Assembly (NCBI RefSeq): GCF_014171595.1
Contig: NZ_CP050451.1
Span: 2,852,001-2,916,000, forward strand
Direction: 5' to 3'
Source of the DNA: Massilia sp. Se16.2.3
GTDB taxonomy: Bacteria > Pseudomonadota > Gammaproteobacteria > Burkholderiales > Burkholderiaceae_D
DNA: 64,000 nt
Positions 8,855-17,851 of this stretch are shown here, in pieces. Each line of letters opens with the position of its first letter. Position 1 is the first letter of the stretch. A program made the translations under genes and the position numbers. Below the pieces are notes generated by a model. The model was given only the letters and a program-made list of their open reading frames with translations, was not told where the DNA came from and made no database searches.

Positions 8855-10012
8855 TCAGAGCACGACGCTGCGGTTGCGCCCGGCCGACTTGGCCGCGTAC
8901 AGCGCACGGTCGGCCCGTTCGATCGCCTGGTCGATCGGCTCGCCATCCTCGTAGCGCGCCAGTCCCGCCGAGAAACGCACGCGCAAGTCCGGCAGCGTCG
9001 CCACCGAGGCGCTGGCCGCCAGCGTGTCGCGCAGGCGCGCCACGCCCGTGGTCGGGTCGCCTGGCGGGGTTTCCGGCAACAGCAGCAGGAACTCCTCGCC
9101 GCCCCAGCGGCCGATCATGTCGGTCGTGCGCAGCACCGCCTGTGCCTGGTTCGCAAAAGCGCGCAGGACGGCGTCGCCGGCCGCGTGGCCGTAGGTATCG
9201 TTGATGCTCTTGAAGTGGTCGAGGTCGATGATGCAGACGAGGAAGCGCGGCCCGCCGCGCGCGTGGCGCGTCGCGTGTTCCTGCAGCAGGGTCATCATGC
9301 GGCGCCGGTTCGGCAGCCCCGTCAGTTCATCGCGCGCGGCCATTTCCTTGATGTGGGCCAGCGCTTCCTGGAGCGCAATCTTCTGCGTCTTCAGGCGCGT
9401 GCGCATGTCCATCAGCTGCCCCGAGAGCTGGGAGATGGCCAGCATCACGATGGCCGTCAGCGCAAAATTGAACAGTTCCACGTGCGGGGGGTAGGTCGCC
9501 GGCTGGTGGTGGGCGCACCACCAGGTCACCAGGCCCATGATGGCCACCGTGTACAGGCAGACGGCGCGCAGGGCGGCCGGCCGCAGGCTGAACATGCCGA
9601 ACACCATGACCAGCGCCAGCATGATCACGGTCGCGCCATGGACCGAGCCCGTCATCGTGTAGCCCGCCGCGATCAGCGACTGGGCAATGACGGTTTGCGG
9701 CAGGGCCAGCGTGGGGTCGGCGAAGCGGCGGTTCAAGCCGCTGCGGATGAAGGTATAGAAACCGCCCATGAACAGCAGGAACATGGTGGCAAGTGCTTCG
9801 ATCTGGCCGACGCCGGCCACGCCGATCGATGCCATGTAGCACAGCAGCCCGACGACCGTGGCAGTGATCAGCCCCGCCAGGCCAAGCAGGGAGAGCGTCA
9901 GGCGCTGCAGGCTGTCGCTGCCGAGCAGGATATCGCCCAGGCGAGCGAACCAGGAGGGCGGGCGATGAGAATCCGGCGCCGTGGTGGTGGCAGCGGCAGT
10001 GTGCATACGCAT
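8855..10012 (-). CDS. Diguanylate cyclase with N-terminal membrane domain
   Basis: A 385-residue protein that should make cyclic di-GMP from two GTP. The first ~200 residues hold about six membrane segments without a recognisable sensor motif. A linker helix (QLMDMRTRLKTQKIALQEAL) leads to a GGDEF domain: DELTGLPNRR near 230, IDLDHFKSINDTYGH near 265 and the active-site motif GGEEF near 306, all intact. No obvious inhibitory RxxD site stands immediately before the active site. It is convergent with the small gene on its left and separated from senC by about 146 bases. Frame intact. Confidence 0.9.
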   Translation of the reverse strand: MRMHTAAATTTAPDSHRPPSWFARLGDILLGSDSLQRLTLSLLGLAGLITATVVGLLCYMASIGVAGVGQIEALATMFLLFMGGFYTFIRSGLNRRFADPTLALPQTVIAQSLIAAGYTMTGSVHGATVIMLALVMVFGMFSLRPAALRAVCLYTVAIMGLVTWWCAHHQPATYPPHVELFNFALTAIVMLAISQLSGQLMDMRTRLKTQKIALQEALAHIKEMAARDELTGLPNRRRMMTLLQEHATRHARGGPRFLVCIIDLDHFKSINDTYGHAAGDAVLRAFANQAQAVLRTTDMIGRWGGEEFLLLLPETPPGDPTTGVARLRDTLAASASVATLPDLRVRFSAGLARYEDGEPIDQAIERADRALYAAKSAGRNRSVVL

Positions 10013-10158
10013 TGTCTCGGAAGAATTTATTGGATGTCAGGGCCGGTCTGCGCCGGCAGCCTGGATTATACAACCGACAATTCTCTAAAAAACAATTTGT
10101 TGCCTTACGGATGCAAATAAATCTGCTCCGTCGCTACACTTCGACGGCGTACCGCCCG

Positions 10159-11211
10159 TCAGGCCCCCACCACCACCCGCGGCGTCCCCGCCGCCATGCG
10201 TCCGATCACGGCCGCCTCGCCGAAGCCTTCGCGCGCGAACAGGGCCAGCACGTCGTCGGCGACGCCGCTGTCGCAGGACACCAGCAGTCCGCCCGAGGTC
10301 TGCGGGTCGGTCAGCAGCGCACGCTGCGCCGGCGTCAGCGTCCCGACCAGGGCCACGTCCGCGCCGTAGGCGTCCCAGTTGCGCCCCGATGCGCCGGTGA
10401 AGAAGCCGTCTGGGCCAGCTGCAGCACGCCGGGGAGCAGCGGGATCGCCCCCCATGTCGAGCTCGGCGGTGAGGTTCGCGCCTCGCGCCAGCTCGAGCAG
10501 GTGGCCCAGGAGGCCAAAGCCGGTGACGTCGGTCAGCGCGTGCACGCCTTTCATGTCGGCCAGGGCCTTGCCTGGTTTGTTCAGCTTGGTCGTGTTGGCG
10601 ATCATGGCAGCATAGCCGTCCGCCCCCAGCGCATCTTTTTTCAGCGCCGCCGACAGCACGCCCACGCCCAGCGGTTTGCCGAGGATGAGGACGTCGCCGG
10701 CACGGGCGTCCGCGTTGCGCTTGACCTTGCCCGGGTGGACCAGGCCCATCACCACCAGGCCGTAGATCGGCTCGACCGAGTCGATCGTGTGGCCGCCGGC
10801 GATCGGGATGCCGGCCTCGGCGCACATCGATTCGCCGCCGCGGATGATCTCGCCGATGGTCTCGAGCGGCAGCTTGTTGATCGGCATGCCGACCAGCGCC
10901 AGTGCCATGATCGGGGTGCCGCCCATGGCATACACGTCCGAGATGGCATTGGTGGCGGCGATGCGGCCGAAGTCGAAGGGATCGTCGACGATGGGCATGA
11001 AGAAGTCGGTGGTGGCGATCAGGGCCTGCTCGTCGTTGAGCTTGTAGACGGCGGCGTCGTCGGCGGTCTCGATGCCGACCATCAGCTGTGGCGGCACGGG
11101 GAAGCCGCTCGACTTCTTCAGGATCTCGGCCAGCACGCCGGGGGCGATCTTGCAGCCGCAGCCGCCGCCGTGGGAGAAGGAAGTCAGTTTGATGGTCGGG
11201 GGGAGGCTCAT
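10159..11211 (-). CDS. senC: Selenide, water dikinase (selenophosphate synthetase SelD/SenC)
   Basis: Makes selenophosphate from selenide and ATP. The N-terminal glycine-rich loop holds the catalytic residues in HGGGCGCK (Cys18, Lys21), followed by DDAAVYKLND, TTDFFMPIVDDPFDFGRIAATNAISDVYAMGG, GGHTIDSVEPIYGLVVMG and DPQTSGGLL, as in other SelD proteins. About 350 residues, normal length. A short stretch between about 10410 and 10455 is out of frame, flanked by two compensating indels (one at a run of six C). Its start overlaps the stop of the glycosyltransferase gene by ATGA, the arrangement of senB and senC; the enzyme could also serve selenocysteine or selenouridine synthesis, for which the window shows no other gene. 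Confidence 0.92.
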   Translation of the reverse strand: MSLPPTIKLTSFSHGGGCGCKIAPGVLAEILKKSSGFPVPPQLMVGIETADDAAVYKLNDEQALIATTDFFMPIVDDPFDFGRIAATNAISDVYAMGGTPIMALALVGMPINKLPLETIGEIIRGGESMCAEAGIPIAGGHTIDSVEPIYGLVVMGLVHPGKVKRNADARAGDVLILGKPLGVGVLSAALKKDALGADGYAAMIANTTKLNKPGKALADMKGVHALTDVTGFGLLGHLLELARGANLTAELDMGGDPAAPRRAAAGPDGFFTGASGRNWDAYGADVALVGTLTPAQRALLTDPQTSGGLLVSCDSGVADDVLALFAREGFGEAAVIGRMAAGTPRVVVGA

Positions 11212-12210
11212 GGTCGTTTCCAGTCGTTCGTTGTTCGGGGCGGGTGATCGCGCAGCAGATTATCCACCAAGTCGCGCAGCGCCGCTTGCTCGGCCGCCGG
11301 GGCGAACAGCGGCGCGCGCGCCGCGCACCCGGCGCGCAGGGTGGCGTCAAAAACGGCGTCGGCTGCACAGCGCTCGATCAGGCGCGCCAGTGCGACAGCA
11401 TCGCCCACCGGGAAATAGCCGGCATAGTCGGGGCCCAGCATGCCGCGGTTGCCGTCGATATTCGATGCGATCACGGGCACGCCGCTCGTGACGGCTTCGA
11501 TGATCACGTTGGCGCCGCCTTCCATGGTCGACGCGATCACGAGTGCCCGGCTGCGGCGCAGGTGTGCGCGCGTTTCCTCGTGCGCCAGCGCGCCGAGCCA
11601 GCGGTAGCGCGGGTGGCGCGCGGTGGTGGCGCGCGCCGCGGCGGCAAGGCCAGGGTCGAGCGGGCCGCCGATATGCAGCAGGCGCACGCCGGGCGCCGTC
11701 ACCAGGCTTGCCGCGCGCATGAAAGTGGCCGGATCCTTCTCGGCGCGAAGGTGGCCGATCATGCAGAAGGTGTGCCCGGAGGGCGCCGGCGCCAGCGCGG
11801 GCAGGGTGGGGGGCGGACTGGTAGATCACGCGTGCCTTTGAATGCAGCCCTGCAGGCAGGCGCTCCAGGGCGGCTTCCTGCAGCACTACCAGCGCATCGA
11901 CCTGCTCCAGCGCGGCCTGCGCCTCGGGCGAAGTATCGATGTCGCGGTAGAGGTCGGTACCGGTCAGGACCAGCACGCGCGGCCGCTCCGGGTAACGCGC
12001 GGAAAAGGCGGCCAGCGCGGCGGCCGAGCGGCGCGCATGCAGGGCGATGAGCAGATCCGGCGCCATCTCGTCCGCGCCTGGCCAGCCGCTTGCCAGGTCG
12101 ACCTCGCAGGTATCGGCCAGGAAGGCGGCCCAACGGCTGGCGGTGTGCCAGTTCCCGTTGTTGTCGGCGGCAGCAGCGGGGCTGACGATCGTGATGCGGG
12201 GACGGTCCAT
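11208..12210 (-). CDS. senB: SenB-type glycosyltransferase (selenosugar synthase; one frame break)
   Basis: Predicted to couple selenophosphate with a UDP-sugar to give a selenosugar, the donor for selenoneine. The start MDRPRITIVSPAAA at 12210 fits the family. Domain 1 shows NGNWHTASRW, LIALHARRSA, VLVLTGTDLYRDI and LVVLQEAALERLP; domain 2 shows MIGHLRAEKDP, RLLHIGGPLD, YRWLGALAHEETRAHL, the donor-binding stretch SRALVIASTMEGGANVIIEA and GNRGMLGPDYAGYFPVGD. The two domains are in different frames, joined at a run of six G (11808-11813), most likely a one-base error. It is the first gene of a two-gene operon with senC. These motifs are those of the family known beside orphan selD genes. Confidence 0.88.
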
Positions 12211-12404
12211 CGGCAGGCAGGAAAGCGGTGAGATGGGGATTATACGGCTTGTGGCGGGAGGACAAACCGCGTACGGAGCGTGGGATTCCGATCCCCGCCT
12301 TGGGCATGCGCCGACACGTCGGTAGGAGTGATCCGATTCCAGGCATTCGCCGGCTGAGGTGTAATACTCCCACGGGAAACGAAAAAGCAGCACGGGGTGG
12401 CAAG

Positions 12405-12969
12405 ATGGGCTTCAAGGACAAGGCATGGGTGGCAGTGGGCGCATCGGCGGGAGCGGGACTCGCGCTCTATTTGCTGTCGCAGCGCCTGCGTGCCCGGGAA
12501 GCGCGGCGCCCGCTGTTGCCCGGCATGCCCGTCCTGGCTGCCGGCCAATCGCCCTCGACGCAGGCCCGGTACACGCCGGAGCCTGCCAGGCACATCACCG
12601 CGCGCGCCGTACGGCCGCACGATGCGCCGGGCTGCCGATCGTGTTGCCGCGGCAGGCGCGGACCTGGGCCGCCGCGCCATGGCCTTGCCGGCCGCGATTG
12701 CACGCATGCTGGCGCTGGTCGTCAGCCTGCTCCACGGCCTGCTCCGGACGGACTGGCTGAAGTATGTCGGCACGCCGGCAATGCAGAGCGGCCTGTTCCT
12801 GCTGATTCCGGCAGCCTGGCTCCTGATCTGGGAAAATTTTCTCGCCAGGAGGCGGGGACATGCGCAGCCAGTCGAGCGCAGGGTGGGCCCGCGGCGTGAA
12901 CGGCGGGCGCCTGCTGGCCGCGGCGAGGGGCAGGGGCTGGAACAGCGTCCCGAGGAACATGCCGCATGA
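12405..12969 (+). CDS. Hypothetical membrane protein (one frame break)
   Basis: An ATG at 12405 starts a frame with an N-terminal hydrophobic helix (VAVGASAGAGLALYLLSQRL). After about 75 codons the coding pattern moves to the next frame (break between about 12615 and 12660), where two more hydrophobic stretches appear (ALPAAIARMLALVVSLLHGLL and SGLFLLIPAAWLLIWENFL), then a charged tail ending PEEHAA. I do not recognise a family. It is divergent from senB, with about 190 bases between, and convergent with rhlE. Confidence 0.55.
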
Positions 12970-13001
12970 GCGCGCCGCGCGCGCGCGCGGCCGCGTGGAC
13001 G

Positions 13002-13032
13002 AAAAAAACGGCTGCCGAGGCAGCCGTTTTTC
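13002..13032. terminator. Bidirectional Rho-independent terminator
   Basis: A perfect hairpin AACGGCTGCC/GGCAGCCGTT with four-base loop is flanked by a run of A on the left and T on the right. It lies between the convergent membrane-protein gene and rhlE and can serve both. Confidence 0.85.
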
Positions 13033-13046
13033 ATTGCGGGCAGAAC

Positions 13047-14513
13047 TTAGTTGTCGCCGAAGCTGCGACGGGCACCGTCGGCCGAACGCGGATGGGCACC
13101 GCGGTAGCCGCCGCTACCTTCACGGCGTGGTGCGCCGGCGCTCGGGCCGGTGCGGAAACCTTCGCGCGGTGCCGCGTCGCGGCTGTAGCCGCCTTCACGC
13201 GGAGCCGAAGGCTTGCTGAAGCTGCGCTGGCCCGGCTTGGCGGCGCTGCGGCCGTCGCCCGGCTTCCAGCCGCCTGGACGGGCGCCGGTGCGTGCCGGTG
13301 CCGAACGCTTCGGCTCGAAACCTTCCACCACGTCGACCGGGATGATCTGCTTGGTGAAACGCTCGATGCGCTTGACGTTCATGCCTTCGGCGTGGTTCAC
13401 CAGCGACACGGCGACGCCATTGCGGCCGGCACGGCCAGTACGGCCGATACGGTGCACGTAGTCCTCGGGGAACTTCGGCAGGTCGTAGTTCACCACGTGG
13501 GTGATGGTCGGCACGTCGATACCGCGGGCGGCAACGTCGGTCGCCACCAGCACGCGCACTTGGCCGCGGCGCATGCTGTCCAGGGTGCGGTTGCGCGCGC
13601 CCTGGTGCATGTCGCCGTGCAGCGCGGCGGCTGCGAAGCCGGCGATGTTCAGGCGGTCGGCGATGGTGTCGGCGTCACGCTTGGTGGCGGTAAACACCAC
13701 GGCCTGGTCCATCGACTCGTCGCGCAGCAGGTGGTCAAGCAGGCGGTTCTTGTGCGACAGGTCGTCGACGAAGTGCACCTTCTGCACGATGTTCTCGTGG
13801 CGCTTGGTGCCGCTGGCGATCTGGATCGTCAGCGGGTCCCTGGTGATGCGGCGCGCCATGTTGCCGACGACGCCGTCGAGCGTGGCCGAGAACAGCATGG
13901 TCTGGCGGCTGGCCGGGGTGGCGGCCACGATCTTCTCGATGTCGTCGATGAAGCCCATGTCCAGCATGCGGTCGGCTTCGTCCAGGACCAGGATTTCCAG
14001 TTCCGAGAAATCGATCTTGCCCGACTCCATGTGGTCGATCAGGCGGCCCGGCGTCGCCACCAGGATTTCAGGGTTTTTCGACAGCAGTTGCATCTGCTTC
14101 GGGTAAGGCATGCCGCCCAGGATCGACACGGCGCGGATGCGGCGCATGTAGCTGCCGTATTTTTCGGTCGCGGTGGTCACTTGCAGGGCCAGTTCGCGAG
14201 TCGGGGTCAGCACCAGCATTTTCGGCTTGGCTGCGGTGAAACGGACGCGCTCGCCGCGCGAACGGGCCGACTGCGCTTCCTGCGCAGGGGTACGAGCGGG
14301 GGCCGGTGCAGGCTCGGCGCTGACCAGCTTGTGCAGGGCCGGCAGCATGAATGCCGCGGTCTTGCCCGAACCGGTTTGCGAGGAGACCAGCAGGTCGCGG
14401 CCTTCGATGGCGGCCGGCACGGCTTGTGCCTGCACCGGGGTCGGGACCGAGTAACCGGCTTCGAGGACTGCTTTGACGATCGTGGCGTGGAGGCCTAGTG
14501 CTTCAAAACTCAT
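13047..14513 (-). CDS. rhlE: DEAD-box RNA helicase, RhlE type
   Basis: ATP-dependent RNA helicase of 488 residues, probably acting in ribosome assembly and RNA decay. I chose the start MSFEALGLH at 14513 with GGAAAG upstream; a longer frame to 14660 lacks family support. Motifs in order: Q motif (PTPVQAQAVPAAIEGRD), I (SQTGSGKT), Ia (PTRELALQ), GG, Ib (ATPGRL), II (DEAD), III (SAT), then domain 2 with VFTATKRDADTIADRL, ATDVAARGID and HRIGRTGRAGR. A linker of about 30 residues (rich in Ala, Pro, Arg) inserted before motif Ia, and the Gly/Arg/Ser-rich tail of about 110 residues, are typical of Burkholderiales RhlE proteins. Confidence 0.93.
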   Translation of the reverse strand: MSFEALGLHATIVKAVLEAGYSVPTPVQAQAVPAAIEGRDLLVSSQTGSGKTAAFMLPALHKLVSAEPAPAPARTPAQEAQSARSRGERVRFTAAKPKMLVLTPTRELALQVTTATEKYGSYMRRIRAVSILGGMPYPKQMQLLSKNPEILVATPGRLIDHMESGKIDFSELEILVLDEADRMLDMGFIDDIEKIVAATPASRQTMLFSATLDGVVGNMARRITRDPLTIQIASGTKRHENIVQKVHFVDDLSHKNRLLDHLLRDESMDQAVVFTATKRDADTIADRLNIAGFAAAALHGDMHQGARNRTLDSMRRGQVRVLVATDVAARGIDVPTITHVVNYDLPKFPEDYVHRIGRTGRAGRNGVAVSLVNHAEGMNVKRIERFTKQIIPVDVVEGFEPKRSAPARTGARPGGWKPGDGRSAAKPGQRSFSKPSAPREGGYSRDAAPREGFRTGPSAGAPRREGSGGYRGAHPRSADGARRSFGDN

Positions 14514-14899
14514 TGTTTTCTTTACTTTCCGTAGTGATCCGCGCTCGGTCGTGGTGACGAGCGCGAAATAGCAACGCGAACCAACAGAACGAAATGACTC
14601 AGAGATGAAAGAAATTTCGGCACAAAAGCTTTGCGCCGGGACGGTGTCAAGGATCGACACGCAGGGCGGGAGGGCTTTATGGAAGGCTACCGGACACGGT
14701 ATGCCTGGCTGCGATGCTGCTTGTTAAACTGCTGTGTTTGGCTTTGCGCGCTGCTTGTCGGGCGACTGGGTGTCGCGACCTGTATTGCAACGCACAAACG
14801 ACACTATACAGCACTTTGGGAAAGCGTGCAGAGTGTCGTCGATTTGATGCAGCGCAAGAATCGTGTGGGCGAATTTTGCGCTGCGTGGTTGATTGTAGC
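14514..14899. other. Upstream region of rhlE, no gene seen
   Basis: About 390 bases containing the promoter and leader of rhlE (minus strand). Cold-inducible helicase genes often have long leaders, but I find no defined element. A sequence TTGCAA near 14785 and CTATACAGC near 14800 could be a weak plus-strand promoter; see the hairpin that follows. Confidence 0.3.
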
Positions 14900-14925
14900 G
14901 CACCCGGCGGACCGGGTGCTTTTTT
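14900..14925 (+). terminator. Rho-independent terminator oriented to the plus strand
   Basis: A perfect 8-bp stem (GCACCCGG/CCGGGTGC, loop CGGA) is followed by a run of six T on the plus strand. On the minus strand the hairpin is preceded by A and followed by no T tract, so it fits poorly as the terminator of mltD. No plus-strand gene leads into it. Confidence 0.55.
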
Positions 14926-16247
14926 CAACGGTGCTTGCGGCGGCTGTCAGTGCCGCGGCTCACGCGCGTACCGGCTACGGCCTTGGTCTTGAAACGCTGG
15001 GTGCGGGCGCCGCTGCGCTTGTCGCCGCGGTCCGCTTCCAGTGCCATGACGGCGCCGTCGACGATGTTCTCGGCGATGTCCGAGTGCATGGTGGCCGAGG
15101 TTTTCGGCACCAGGATGGTCGAACCGGCCTTCAGGCGGGTCTGTGCCGGGATGTTGTTGGCCTGGCGAATGACTTCCGGGGTGGTGCCGAACTTCGACGC
15201 GAGCGAAGCGATGCTTTCCTTGGCGCCCGTGATCTTGTGCGTGGTCCAGGTCGACAGTGCCTGACCCCATTGCGCCAGGTTCAGGTGGAATTTCTCGGCG
15301 TTCTTTTGCGGCAGCAGGATCTTGGTGCGGTCGTCGCCGGTGATGACGGGGCGCTTGAATTGCGGGTTCAGCGCCTTGAACTCGGCCACCGACATTTCCG
15401 CCAGCTGGGCGGCAATGACCAGGTCGATGTCGCTGGTCTTGTCAATGGCCGTGAAATACGGCTGGTTTTCGATCGCCGGCAGGGAGACATTGTACTGGCC
15501 GGGGTTGGCGACGATGTTCTTGACGGCCTGGAGCTTCGGCACGTAGTTGCGCGTTTCCGCCGGCATCAGCTCGGCCAGGCTTTCGAAATCGGTTGGCTTG
15601 CCCAGCGACTGGTTCTTCTTGATCGCGCGCTGCACGTTGCCTTCGCCCCAGTTATAGGCGGCCAGGGCCAGCTGCCAGTCGCCGAACATCGTGTACAGGC
15701 GCTGCAGGTAGGTCAGGGCGGCGTCGGTCGAGGCGAGCACACCGCGGCGCTCGTCCTTGAACGTGTTCTGCTTGAGGTTGAAGTCGCGGCCCGTGCCAGG
15801 CACGAACTGCCAGATGCCGGCTGCGTCGGCGGTCGACAGCGCCTGCGGGTTGAAGGCCGATTCGATCACCGGCAGCAGGGCCAGTTCGGTCGGCATGTTG
15901 CGCTTTTCCAGTTCCTGGACGACGTGGAACAGGTACAGGGAGGCGCGGCCGGAGATGCGCGCCATGTAGTCGGGCTTGCTGCTATAGGAGCGCACGTGGC
16001 GCTCGACCAGGTTGTTGCTGATGTCGGGAATCGCATAACCGCTGCGGATGCGGCCCCAGACGTCGGTTTCCTTGTATTCGTCGACTTTCAGCTGCACGTT
16101 GCTGAAAGCGGCCGGGCCGGTGCCGAGGGCAGGGCGCGCGACGGCAGCATTCTGCATGGCGCTGACCGGAGCGGTGTCGATGGCGTGGGCCAGCGGTGCC
16201 GAGAGGAGCAGCGCCAGTGCCGTAGCGATAGAGTGTTTGCGGGTCAT
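14925..16247 (-). CDS. mltD: Membrane-bound lytic murein transglycosylase D-like protein
   Basis: Periplasmic or outer-membrane enzyme that cleaves peptidoglycan glycan strands non-hydrolytically. About 440 residues. The signal peptide is residues 1-19 (ATALALLLSAPLAHA); no lipobox is visible. The SLT domain has the catalytic Glu in LALLPVIESAFNP, then GIWQFVPGTGRDF, DAALTYLQRLYTMFGDWQLALAAYNWGEGNV and MPAETRNYVPKLQAV. One LysM-type repeat (HKITGAKESIASLASKFGTTPEVIRQANNI) follows, and the C-terminus is basic. The start may also be nine bases upstream (16256); the ribosome site GGAAGG spaces better with 16247. Confidence 0.9.
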   Translation of the reverse strand: MTRKHSIATALALLLSAPLAHAIDTAPVSAMQNAAVARPALGTGPAAFSNVQLKVDEYKETDVWGRIRSGYAIPDISNNLVERHVRSYSSKPDYMARISGRASLYLFHVVQELEKRNMPTELALLPVIESAFNPQALSTADAAGIWQFVPGTGRDFNLKQNTFKDERRGVLASTDAALTYLQRLYTMFGDWQLALAAYNWGEGNVQRAIKKNQSLGKPTDFESLAELMPAETRNYVPKLQAVKNIVANPGQYNVSLPAIENQPYFTAIDKTSDIDLVIAAQLAEMSVAEFKALNPQFKRPVITGDDRTKILLPQKNAEKFHLNLAQWGQALSTWTTHKITGAKESIASLASKFGTTPEVIRQANNIPAQTRLKAGSTILVPKTSATMHSDIAENIVDGAVMALEADRGDKRSGARTQRFKTKAVAGTRVSRGTDSRRKHR

Positions 16248-16256
16248 GTCGTACAT

Positions 16257-16706
16257 AGCCTTCCAGTGTTGCGTCCAGGAACTGCGGACTGACGATAAGG
16301 GGGCAGTGTAAGTAGCAGCTGTCGAGCCAGTCAAGCAATTCGGGACCACGGTTACAAAATTTTTTGTCTATATTTTTTGCTAACACGCGATTCCTTTGAT
16401 AACGAACGCATGGGGTATGCGGATCTGGCAAAGAATTTTACATAGGGTGCGGAGGGTAAGAAAAACGGATACCCCACCGAGTATGCCCAATATTTGGATA
16501 GAACAACATTCTACAAGGAAACAACTCAACCATTCCGCATGCTTGTTTGCTTACCAATACGGGCCGGGGATGGCAGCCGCGTTCGCCATGAAACGAACTT
16601 ACGCGCCATGGATGAGTGGCCTATGAGCGCACGCAAACTGTGCGTACAATCCGGGTAACACCGCCTTGCACCTTCGCCTGCGCGGTTCACTATCTGAGAG
16701 CATCAC
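16257..16706. other. Intergenic region between divergent mltD and the DUF1415 gene
   Basis: About 450 comparatively AT-rich bases carrying two divergent promoters. A 76-codon frame at 16396-16626 starts with a non-ATG codon and has no coding signs. I see no RNA gene or repeat. Confidence 0.3.
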
Positions 16707-17276
16707 ATGAGTACCGCTAATACCAATGCCGACGACGACGCCATCGTCGCCGCCACCCGCGGCTGGCTGGAGCGGGCCGTCATCGGCCTGAACCTGTGCC
16801 CGTTTGCCAAGTCCGTCTATGTCAAGGAGCAGGTGCGCTACGTCGTCTCGCCGGCGCGCACGCCCGAGGCCCTCCTCGAGCAGCTGATGGACGAGCTGCA
16901 ATTGCTCTCGGACACGCCGGCGGAGCAGGTCGACACCACCCTGCTGATCCACCCCTTCGTGCTGAACGACTTCCTCGACTACAACGAATTCCTCGATGTC
17001 GCCGATGCCGCCGTCGAGGACATGCACCTCGATGGCGAACTGCAGGTGGCCAGCTTCCACCCCGACTACCAGTTCGCCGATACCGACAAGAACGACATCG
17101 AGAACTACACCAACCGCGCGCCTTACCCGATCCTGCAACTGCTGCGCGAAGACAGCATCGAGCGCGCCGTCGAGGCCTTCCCGGATGCCGCCGACATCTT
17201 CGAGAAGAATATCGAGACCATGGAAAAGCTCGGCCACGACGGCTGGGACAAGCTCGATGTCGGCCCCGCCCGCTGA
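16707..17276 (+). CDS. DUF1415 family protein
   Basis: A 189-residue soluble acidic protein of unknown function. The family signature GLNLCPFAKSVYVKEQVRYVVS lies near residue 30, with LLIHPFVLNDFLDYNEFLDVADAAVE near 92, ASFHPDYQFAD near 120 and NRAPYPILQLLREDSIERAV near 140. It is followed after one base by the DUF1289 gene, a pairing that suggests co-transcription. The conserved single Cys at residue 34 is the only obvious reactive residue. Confidence 0.88.
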   Translation: MSTANTNADDDAIVAATRGWLERAVIGLNLCPFAKSVYVKEQVRYVVSPARTPEALLEQLMDELQLLSDTPAEQVDTTLLIHPFVLNDFLDYNEFLDVADAAVEDMHLDGELQVASFHPDYQFADTDKNDIENYTNRAPYPILQLLREDSIERAVEAFPDAADIFEKNIETMEKLGHDGWDKLDVGPAR

Positions 17277-17277
17277 C

Positions 17278-17637
17278 ATGGGCGCGACGCCCGCCGACCC
17301 GGAGCGCACGGAGTCGCAACGTCCTGTCGGGACGACCCCGCGTCCTGTCGGGACGACCCCGCGTCCTGTCGGGACGACCCCGCGTCCTGTCGGGACGACC
17401 CCGCGTCCTGTCGGGACGACCCCGCGTCCTGTCGGGACGACCCCGCGTCCTGTCGGGACGACCCCGCGTCCCGACACCCCCTGCGTCGCGGTCTGCTCCA
17501 CCACCTTCGACGAAATCTGTCGCGGCTGCGGCCGCACGGTGGCCGAAGTCTCCCAGTGGGTGGTCATGAGCGCCGAGCAGAAGGAAGCCGTCTGGGAGCG
17601 CATCCTGGCCCAGGGCTATCCCAGGCGCAACACCTGA
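17278..17637 (+). CDS. DUF1289 family protein with tandem RPVGTTP repeats
   Basis: A 119-residue protein starting one base after the DUF1415 stop. The C-terminal 50 residues are a DUF1289 domain with four cysteines (PCVAVCSTTFDEICRGCGRT) and the usual WxxM-like helix (QWVVMSAEQKEAVWERI), probably a small metal-binding fold. The N-terminal half consists of seven identical copies of RPVGTTP encoded by a 21-bp tandem repeat; most DUF1289 proteins lack such an extension. The repeat keeps the frame open for any copy number, so length can vary without loss of the domain. Function unknown. Confidence 0.8.
   Translation: MGATPADPERTESQRPVGTTPRPVGTTPRPVGTTPRPVGTTPRPVGTTPRPVGTTPRPVGTTPRPDTPCVAVCSTTFDEICRGCGRTVAEVSQWVVMSAEQKEAVWERILAQGYPRRNT
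17320..17466 (+). repeat. 21-bp tandem repeat, seven perfect copies
   Basis: Unit CGTCCTGTCGGGACGACCCC plus G, repeated seven times without a mismatch and followed by a degenerate fragment. Each unit contains the inverted pair CGTCC/GGACG. It lies inside the DUF1289 gene and encodes RPVGTTP. Confidence 0.97.
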
Positions 17638-17851
17638 CCGTGGGCTGCCCCGGCCGGGGCGCATCGTCATTACACCTGAGCACCGTTAAGAAGCGCACCT
17701 TCGGCGGCGCGCGGCTGTGCGATGATAGCGGCGTAACCAGTGGGATCGCTCAGTCTGCGACTATCGGTTTCGCGTGCGCCGTCACCAGCGGAATTGGTGA
17801 CTTTCGGCAACAAGCAGGTGCATAATCGCGGCGTCGACCTTTCCACGATTC

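Noticed and set aside
14631..16292. 553-codon plus-strand frame opposite mltD
   Set aside because: Shadow frame; mltD on the minus strand carries a signal peptide, SLT and LysM motifs.
16396..16626. 76-codon frame before the DUF1415 gene
   Set aside because: Non-ATG start, no ribosome site, composition unlike coding DNA of the region.
17320..17466. CRISPR array
   Set aside because: The 21-bp units are directly adjacent without spacers and lie in frame inside a gene.
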